From Ganoderma boninense (Eukaryota; Basidiomycota; Agaricomycetes; Polyporales; Polyporaceae), in assembly GCA_002900995.3 (NCBI GenBank), contig CM035314.1, forward strand, positions 2,140,115-2,204,114: 64,000 nt of DNA, in the 5' to 3' direction. The translations under genes and the position numbers were made by a program. Below are positions 56,149 through 64,000 of this stretch, piece after piece; the stretch's first letter is position 1, and each line of letters opens with the position of its first letter. Under the pieces are notes generated by a model. That model was not told where the DNA came from and searched no databases. It saw nothing but the letters and a program-made list of their open reading frames with translations.

Positions 56149-59100
56149 CCACAGACCGCCGGTCGTGCTTGATAAGAACAGAAATCTGAGCTTGCGCATG
56201 AGGTGGAGCTTAGCAGCGGCAGTTCCAAAGCCGTCTGCGGCCTCGTGCTGTCCTCCGGGTCGACAAATGCAACCTCCGACCGCTATCTACACCCCGGGCA
56301 CAAGTAATGCAGGGGTCAAGCACATCTCACAACACCGTCTCGCCACCCGGGTGCTTCGATGTGCAGCGGTGCGCTGCCTAGCTGTGAGTTGCATTCGCGA
56401 TGTGCACATGAGGCGTGTTGTAGAGGCAACTGTGCTTCTCGAGCTCCATGGAAATGCTTCAAAGATTGCCTACGTGGAGAAGTATACCACCATGCCGAGC
56501 AGCGCAGTCGTCCGGCTCGATGTATCTGTAGAACGTAGCGTAGAAGGGCCGGTGAGAACGAATTGGGAGGCAATATGGTAGCCTATTACGATGAATGCTA
56601 ATGCGGTGCCAGGCAAGTAGTGTGCTTAGGGAGCTGTCAGAGCGCAGGTTAGAGAAAGAGCACGTACCACTAGTTTTGCATGCTACTACGGCGTAGTCCT
56701 AGTAGAACCATTGCGGAAACAAGGCTGCCGGGAATAGCCATGACCGTGTTCTGTCGACGTCGTGCTGGTGTGACGATTATGGGCCACTTAAAAGAGCGTC
56801 TAGCAATACAGTTAGCTATGAAGATATATGACGCTTGCGCCACAGAGGATGTACTTGCTCGCGAATGAACACCGCGGGCCCGGGGGTTGAAGGTTTGCAA
56901 TACATGGCAACTTCCAAGCCGCCGGGAGAAGAGGACAGAATCCGAGGTAGACATCAGCGAAAGTGCAACTTACCTGCAAAGCGATGAAGGGCGCTACGCA
57001 GGCGTACAGAGGGATATAAGAATTCGCAGGCTCCGGCCATGTCCGGCAGGACCCTACAGTCAATGGTAGGATACGGCTATGGCCTGTAGGAAGATGTCGT
57101 AGACGATAGAAAATTATAGAGGGATGCAGTCTGTACGTAGGACACGCTTACAGCCTGCAATACTATGCAAGATTCCGCCGGATGCCACCATCAACTATAC
57201 GGCGCTACAAAGGCGCCTATGGTTTTCCTTCGATGACTGCCACCACCATCTCCTACTGAGCTTTTACTTACTCTCGCTTCTCGCTTCCCTAGGCCTTCGA
57301 CTATCCTACGAAACCTTGATCCAACTCATTCCGAGTTTTGGCGGAACACGCTCACAGCTGCTGGTCCCAGGTCTTGTACTCGCTGTCCGAAGTCCTCGCG
57401 TCGTTCTCTAAGGGGACGCGTGCCCCGAGTCCCCACCCCAACCGGTCGCTGAATGACCCCAACGAATCTCAGGACGTGCTCGGACTGGCAAGTAAGTGCG
57501 TATTTCTCTCATGACGTCATGGTTGCATCGACGCCCAATATAGCCACGCGCTGCCCCGACTTCACCCCAACGCGACTTGACCTCCATCCACCTTGGTCCC
57601 CCCCTTTCTCCGTCGTCCTTTCCGCCCATGTCCCTGCTCTCCCACTCTCGAGACTCATGAGAACTGAGCCCGATCTCGCTATCTGCAGGCTCTAGCAGGC
57701 TTAAAGGTACGTTTCCCTGCCTTTTGCGTTGAGTCTTCCTCTCCTACACCGGGTGCGTACATGTGTGTCAAACTACGGCTCCCATGCCAACCATCCCCTC
57801 TGGCCATAAACCATGTTCAGATCCTCTAAAGGTGCGTGAGTTCTCCCAGGCTGTCGCTTATGCATTGGTTGAACGCGTCGTCTTTGGGATGGAGGCGGAA
57901 CTTTTGAAGGTGCGTGCCCGCTATGTTTCTCGAAACTCAGGTACGTGATTATCGTTGAGATATCCAGGTAAGTCAGGCCATGAGTGCGCCAATGTATTTC
58001 CCTCCATGCCGCGCCTAGTTAGATTGGGTCTTTTCTTCCGCGATGGCTGATTAGGAGAGCTAACCGTCTGCCAGTATAAGGTGCGCATCCCTTGCCTATG
58101 TCTGCCCATTTGCTACATATCGTCTATTCTCTCATGTACCGGGGCGGGCCTCGATCTATGCCTGTCGTATCATGTACATTATCACTGGGTGTACTACTAA
58201 ATGCAATATATTTTGTTTTATTTTCATATCCCGTTTGCTCGTGGTTTCAATATTTTCATGTTAGAGGCCAGCGTCCGCTGTCGCTTTCCGTAGAGTTTCG
58301 TAGCCTCCTACAGGATCGTAGTGTGCCAATTGCATACACCTGGAGCGGTGCAGGGGTCGACTTGCAGAGCCTTGTAGGGCTCTACAATTCGGCGCCATTT
58401 GCACTACATGGTTATACAGGGTGTCACGCACTGTGATACAGGTACCTACAAAGCCCTACGAAATCCTATAGGACTCCGTGAGGTGCTTGCGATCCACTAC
58501 CATAGTTACAGATTCCTACTGAGGCTGCAGGTGCCTACATTCTCGCTGCCCAGTTTGCTGATGGAGGCGCTAATTTCGCCTGGACAACACAAGGGGATGG
58601 AACTCCGATTCCAAACGCCGATCAAATTGTTATCGAACGGCTCGAGTCTGCCTCGATATTTGCTCGCGACCGCCACGCTGGTTCCCGCTCACGTTTGCGC
58701 CAAAATATGGCGCGGCTCGCGGGTGGTCCGAACATGAGAGCATGCTCAAGGAGCTCATGACTGTCACTACTCACCCTCTCAACTTTTATCCTCCAAAACA
58801 GCACGCCGGTGCATGTGGCGGCGGGATGTGGCGGGCTCAGCTCGAGGGCCCCGCCAATGCCGCCCTGACCTTAGGCTGGGCAAAAATATGCTTAGTAGAA
58901 AGATCTCCTTTCGTACCCGTCTATTGCTGACTTTTTGGAAGGCCCAACTTGAAAAAACAACAACATCGAGCTCCGAAGACCCGTGACTTATCATAGTGCA
59001 CAGATAAGTATGCTACCAGGGCCGTTAAAGCTTCAGCCAAGGTGAGCAAGTTTGACTTTTCCTTTTTCCGTGAGCCGGCTCAAACTATGCGTCACGCCGG

Positions 59101-59189
59101 AGCAGCACCGAAAGTGGGCGCACGCGTGTGCATGGAGCACCTACGGAGACGGCATGAAATAGAGAACACACCACCTTCTTCGAATGCAC

Positions 59190-59850
59190 CACGTCTGGTC
59201 CTTACAATTGCAATTACCCGGGGGCCATCTTCACAAAACCGCGCCGGTCCCTCTCTCCCATCGCTCATGCCTCAGGTCCAGCTGCAGGTTGAGCCGCGTG
59301 TTCAGTGCGAACGGCCTACACCATCGTCCCACTGGCACGCCCCGCTAGGCTAGTCATCGGCCACACCCGCAGAAAGCGGTAGCGGCACACCTCCGGAAGC
59401 ACTCTGCCGTCGCGAGTACTGCATATATATATATTGGACACGTCATCCTCCCGAGTCCGCGCGACGTACGGTACAGGCCAGTCTCGACGTTCCGCTGCAG
59501 GAACTTGAACCAAGCCAAGGCGGCGGTTAGGTCTCCTACCCCAGGAATCAGTAACACCCTACCGTAGGAGATGCATGTGCCCACGACGGCGCGCACAGGC
59601 CGTCGGACCGCGCTCAGTAGTAGCAGTGGATATTCAATTTCGATATGGCGGGTCCGAATGCGCGTAAGTAAGCACCTTCGGGCTGGTGCCACCGTGGTAG
59701 CCATATGCATAGCGCTAGCGGCAGCCGATGGACTGGCGGTTCTCTCCATGCCGGACCAATACGATGCTAGCGCGAGGGTCAAAGGATTTATGGAGCTCGA
59801 GGGTGCTACCCTGAGCCCCAAGGCCAAGCCTGAGATCTGAGACCGAGCTT
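59190..59850 (-). pseudogene. Decayed ricin-B-fold lectin, copy v
   Basis: Three lectin exons can be aligned on the minus strand. Exon 1-like at about 59725-59850: AQGSTLELHKSF and HGENRQ against AKAGNVLDLS and DGENQK of copy iii. Exon 2-like at 59471-59512: WFKFLQRNVETGLY against FRNVATGLYLG. Exon 3-like at about 59185-59314: FALNTRLNLQLDL, then GTGAVL, a TGA at 59231-59233 where the other copies have Trp, and DQTW. The stop codon and lost residues show a dead gene. Confidence 0.6.
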
Positions 59851-59896
59851 AACGCGACGTGCGAGCCTGGTTCTCGCCGCTGGCGCCAGCGCCCCT

Positions 59897-59938
59897 GGGG
59901 AGGAGCACCAGCATAAGCTTGTGCTCCTGCTCCTCCCC
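59897..59938. repeat. 17-base inverted repeat with 8-base loop
   Basis: GGGGAGGAGCACCAGCA at 59897-59913 pairs with TGCTCCTGCTCCTCCCC at 59922-59938 in 15 of 17 positions, with a loop of eight bases. A strong hairpin in either strand; just upstream of lectin relic v on its strand. Confidence 0.7.
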
Positions 59939-61913
59939 GAGCGCACAGCGAAGGGTGAAGGGCTCGGTGACTACGTAGGGGCTTCGAAATTCGCGCATAG
60001 GGAAGGGAAGTGGGGAAGCCCGCTGCAATTGGAACGCAGACAGACACCGGTGGATAAAGGTGAGGCCGGGAGGTGGGGTTAACCACACGAGGAATGCAGC
60101 GCCTACGTATAGTGCCAGTGGTAGATACAGATACAGTAGAGTTCTAGTCCTGCACACGAATCACGATCAGCGAAGTGCTAGTGAACCGTTGCGCTTGCCG
60201 AGCCCCTCTGAGATCCTGGAAGTCGAATAAGTCGCGTTCATGGAAGGACGGAAGCAGGGAAGCGGGAGAAATGTCGTTGGGAAAGAACCTAATAGACTTG
60301 GGCGGCGCCAGTGCTGCACGAGTCAAGTCCGAAGGTCTCGAGCGACGACTCGCAGGGGGATGACACTGGCAGGCGAGCGCGCCGCCAAATCATATACGGA
60401 CGTAACGGTAAGCCCCGGGCGAAGTGCGGTGACCGTGGGCTAAGTTGAGCGCAGTTGGGTGGGCGCGCATATGTCAGTGATGAGCGGGATGAATCGGTGC
60501 GTGGCGTCGTCTGCCGCTCACGATGGGCGGGCCAAGTGAGATGGCCGGCGTCCTGTTCATAGGGCCGGGGGCTAGAGCGCGACGCTTCGAATTCGTGTCC
60601 GTGTTCGGGTGCTTATGCCCTCTGAGACAACAGAAAGAAAACAAGGAGGTGAACACGGAGGCAATGTGGGGTTATATCACATGTACAGGGTGCTCAGCGC
60701 TACATCCTTGACCCAGGAGAGTACGTGCTCCTGGATCGGGGGCCGAGGGTGGGCAAACCCAGTGTGATCGCCGCTATCGAGGCCTTGGTGATAAAGGGGT
60801 GGACATTGACACAGGGATATCCTGTCATGCGTAGGTTAGTGCGGAGGTGGCGGCGGGTTGAGGGCTGACAACAAGTACGCGCTCGTGTGCAGCCCTTTGT
60901 GACGAACCGATGGTATTGAAGCATCAGAGAAGAGAACCGGTCGGACTCTGGAGGAAACTGCATGAAAAATGACAGTGGTTATATTTGGAGACGAAGAGCT
61001 CGCAGGCAGCGCTACGAACGTAGACGCGACCGGGCTCGTCCCAAGAGCACAAGAAAAGGCCAAGGACCGCGAGGTTAATAGAGAGCGGACTCGGAGGCCG
61101 GTTTTCTGGAATGTGGAATGTATGGGGCGTTCGTCGAGATGTACGCCGAAGGGTCCAGGAGGAGCCCGACCCCCACGGAAATGAGGCTACGAGACTTCGA
61201 CGCAGAACATGCCACGCAAACAATCTGTCAGAACAAGCAAGTACAGGTCGGTTTGGATGCCGTGGACAAGGTCCTCCCATCACGACAGCCGGCGACCCCA
61301 AGCATTTGTTTCCAAGTCAGAACGCCAGTGACATTGACAATGACACTGAAGGGGGGACCAGTGTGACGTAGGGGGCTGTGTCGGCGACATGTCGGGCTCG
61401 GAGAGGAATATGGGGCGACATAAGAGTCCACGACGCCAACAAGGGTCAGCTCGGCAAGGCGCAGGGGGACGCAGGAGGACTGAATTGAGGCAAGGCACGG
61501 GGACAGGAGGGATCAGACGAGAGGCGGGAGTATGACGCAGAAAGCGGTGCTGGAGGCTATCGAGCAGAGAACGTCGAGCGGGAGAAGCCCAACGGGGACA
61601 GGCGGGCGGTGCATCCCCAACGAGCAGCACAGGCGGGGCACACAGCTCTCCGCCGTGCGCCGTCGGGGGTTGCTGTCCCCGAGTGCGCTCGCCGCCGCAG
61701 GCAGTGCCAGGCGCCCGTGGATCCTTCCCACGCACGGGCCCCGGTGCTTACGTGAGCGGGGCGAGAGCTGTGTTGGGAGGAGTTTGAAAGCGGGTGAAAA
61801 CCGGTCGCTGCTATCATCGACGCTTCCGACAACGACGACCAACCCTCCCCGTCCACACAGCCCCGCCCCCACCTCTCTGTCCTGCCTCCTTTCTCCCTGC
61901 CTCTACGACCCTC

Positions 61914-63019
61914 ATGTCTGAAATCCGCCGGAAGCTCGTCATCGTCGGCGATGGTGCCTGCGGAAAGGTACGCTCCCGCTTGCCCTCTCTGTATTGTGTC
62001 GTACCACCGCATCCTAACAAGTCGTCCCCCATCCACAGACCTGTCTATTGATCGTCTTCTCCAAGGGACCTTCCCGGAGGTCAGTCCTGCTCTCCCTGCG
62101 TTCCTCCCATCCGTAGCCGCGCCGTAAGACGTGGCGTTGTCTTGTGCGTTCAATTAGCGCTAAATCACCGCTCCACCTTCCCCGCAACCCACACACCCAC
62201 AGGTTTACGTCCCCACCGTGTTCGAGAACTACGTCGCTGATGTCGAGGTCGATGGCAAGCACGTTGAGCTCGCCCTCTGGGATACCGCCGGCCAGGAAGA
62301 TTATGATCGTCTCCGTCCCCTCAGCTACCCCGACTCCCACGTCATCCTCATCTGTTTCGCCGTAGACTCGCCTGATTCGCTTGACAACGTACAGGAGAAG
62401 GTGCGTTCCCTTCCCCCTTCTCTCGTTGCATCATTTCCCTGACGAATCTGTCTATGGTGCTTTCGCCGATGCAGTGGATTTCCGAGGTCATGCACTTCTG
62501 CGCTGGGCTCCCCATCATCCTCGTCGGCTGCAAGAAGGATCTTCGGCGTGACCCCCGTGTGATTGAGGAGCTCCGGAAGACGAACCAGAGGCCAGTCACC
62601 CCGAGGAGGTACGTTCTCCACCACTGCCGCCTCATTTCTATCCTTGTATGTGGTTGCGCGGCTAGACGGCGCTTGTTCACCTGATATAGGCCGCTCGGGC
62701 GACGTGTAGCGTGCACATCCGTCCGGCTACTCTTGCGTGACCACTGACCACATCTGCTATTTTGATCCTCTTATCGTCCCTGCCGATTCTATTTATTTCC
62801 TCTTTCCTCCCCAAACTTGTTCAAATGTTGATCTTCACGCGTTGTGCGTTCGTTTTACGGCAGGGCATGGCAGTCGCACAGAAGATCGGCGCGCGGCACT
62901 ACCTGGAGTGCTCAGCCAAGTCGGGTGAGGGCGTCCGCGAGGTGTTCCAGTACGCGACCCGCGCGGCTCTTCTCAGCCGGCCCAGGGGCTCGAAGAAGAA
63001 CCACTGCATCGTGCTCTGA
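61914..63019 (+). CDS. RHO1: Rho GTPase RHO1, two one-base gaps
   Basis: Five exons (61914-61967, 62039-62079, 62203-62400, 62475-62608, 62864-63019) encode a RHO1/RhoA protein of about 194 residues. Visible motifs: P-loop GDGACGK, switch [24 protein letters not shown], the GCKKDL base motif, [11 protein letters not shown] and the C-terminal CIVL box for geranylgeranylation. RHO1 activates glucan synthase and the cell-wall integrity kinase pathway. Exon 2 and exon 4 are each one base short: after SKG (near 62066) and after PVTP (near 62602). Both spots read as shortened runs (GGG before ACC, CCCC before GAG). Since the gene is essential and otherwise perfect, sequence errors are more likely than mutation. 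The splice sites are otherwise clean; intron 4 is 255 bases. Confidence 0.88.
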
Positions 63020-64000
63020 GCACGACCCCGTCACGCCCGGCCGGCAACGCGGGGCGGGGCAGGCCAGGCCAGACCAGGAAGACCCGGATGATCTCGGAGT
63101 CGGAGAGAGGCGAGGATGGCAGGATGGACTGGACTAGTACTCGCAGGGAGAGAGGGAGGGAGGGAGACTGACTTGCAGACACAGAAACGGACAACGGACA
63201 CGGACTCGGCTGGCGACGGCGGCGTCTTCTGTCTCTCTCCACCCGTCCCCATTTTACCCGATCGTTCACCATGCCCTCGTAGACCGTAGACCGTGCGCCT
63301 GGAGCGAGGAATGAGGCCGTCGTCGTCGTCGTCGTCACTGCCGCCGCCACTATCAACATCATCTTGGCGTGGGTGGGCCGTGTGTGCTCCGGTCATCGCT
63401 GTTGCTGGCGGGTGGGCGCGTGCGTGCACCTTATGCTCCCACCCGCTGCTTGTCCCTGTCCCTCACCCTCCCTATTCGTTTGTCCGTTCGTTCATTCCTC
63501 CCGCCCTTCTTCAATGTCCTGGTCGCCTGTCTCCCCCTCTCCCCTCCCCCGTCGCGCCCGCCGTCCCCGTCCTGGTCCTGGTCCCGGTACCGTCCTCTGT
63601 CCTGTCTTGCCCATCCTGTACTGTTTTCACTCCGTCCTCGTCCTCTGCCACCCGTCCCTGTTCCCCGACACGCACACATACACACACTCACGGTAGCTGT
63701 TCGTAATACCCCCGTCTCCGTCTCCATCGTATCCGCGCGCGTGCGCACGCGTATACGTTCACGACTAGTTACTATCTATCGCCCACCCCCGCCCATCCGT
63801 TTTCGTTTTCGTTTTTTTCTCGCTCGCAATGACTGTTTCTGCCGCTCCTGATCCTGATTCCCGTCACATATCATATCCGTTTCTCTCGCTCGAGGAGTCT
63901 CTGCGTCGATGGGCCGTTTTGTCGGCGGTCGCGCTCGATGGTGCACCCTGATTCTGTCTGTGAGCTGTTTCTTTTTTGCAGTGCGCGTAGGGGGAGTGGT
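63020..64000. other. 3' flank of RHO1, simple-sequence rich
   Basis: No gene recognised. A CGT microsatellite of six units is at 63318-63336, and 63430-63700 is very pyrimidine-rich on the plus strand. Open frames here come from low base complexity. A further gene may begin beyond the window. Confidence 0.45.

Larger units (their letters stand above)
56062..61913. other. Long gene-poor stretch between lectins and RHO1
   Basis: Apart from the lectin relic at 59190-59850 no gene was recognised in almost 6 kb. Around 57450-57950 the sequence alternates GT and AG-like splice signals with pyrimidine runs and might hold exons of an unknown gene. At 58240-58560 CTACA and TGTAG motifs recur, including a TTGTAG-GGCT-CTACAA hairpin. 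About 1 kb before RHO1 would be its promoter. Confidence 0.35.

Noticed and set aside
59571..59840. Plus-strand open frame with a signal-like hydrophobic stretch
   Set aside because: It is antisense to lectin relic v and has no supporting feature.
63293..63851. Open frames downstream of RHO1
   Set aside because: They follow pyrimidine-rich simple sequence and are open in all three frames, so they are composition effects.
1..64000. tRNA and rRNA genes
   Set aside because: No stretch with a tRNA T-loop and matching acceptor stem or rRNA sequence was found by eye; a covariance search would settle it.

Overview
The window looks like a chromosome piece of a basidiomycete fungus, most likely an Agaricomycete. 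Genes carry many short introns (about 50-65 bases, GT-AG, a few GC-AG). The housekeeping genes are fungal (STE24, PRP46, the TFIIS gene DST1, RHO1), and the rest belong to families that expand in mushrooms: F-box proteins, DUF6533-type and other 7-TM proteins, APH-like kinases, UstYa-like oxidases and ricin-B-type lectins. All homology calls are by eye from reconstructed exons; no search was run.

Layout. 0-11.2 kb: a 7-TM paralog cut by the window start, a convergent single-pass membrane protein, a DUF6533-like gene, 2.5 kb of mostly empty sequence, then two more 7-TM paralogs. 12.4-16.3 kb: a GNAT acetyltransferase and two APH-family kinases. 16.8-20.3 kb: a small unknown protein and the CAAX protease STE24. 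21.1-29.9 kb: three F-box paralogs, the first two followed by APH copies (one relic, one frameshifted) in a visible segmental duplication, the third by a second GNAT. 31.1-39.7 kb: a lineage-specific cluster with two 7-TM paralogs, two UstYa-like (DUF3328) genes, the second copy of the single-pass protein and a small secreted Lys-Arg repeat precursor. 40.2-43.8 kb: PRP46 and TFIIS, divergent. 45.7-60 kb: an array of four ricin-B-fold lectin genes plus at least two relics, all on the minus strand, in otherwise gene-poor DNA. 61.9-63.0 kb: RHO1.

The most interesting stretch is 32.5-39.8 kb. A secreted precursor with six near-identical repeats, five of them ending in Lys-Arg (a Kex2-processed repeat protein layout), lies 1.1 kb from an intact UstYa-like gene and 4.3 kb from a second, motif-altered one. 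UstYa proteins are known from fungal ribosomal peptide pathways in which Kex2 releases repeated cores. The cluster is flanked by two 7-TM proteins of one family, so a secreted peptide system with its modifying enzymes and possibly a receptor is a testable idea. Against a classical dikaritin, the repeats have no Tyr, Phe or Trp.

The window records repeated gene birth and decay: five 7-TM copies, two GNAT, three APH plus a relic, three F-box, two copies of the single-pass protein paired with a 7-TM gene in opposite orientation, and the lectin array. Two one-base losses in RHO1, both fitting shortened homopolymer runs, suggest that some apparent frameshifts may be sequence errors.
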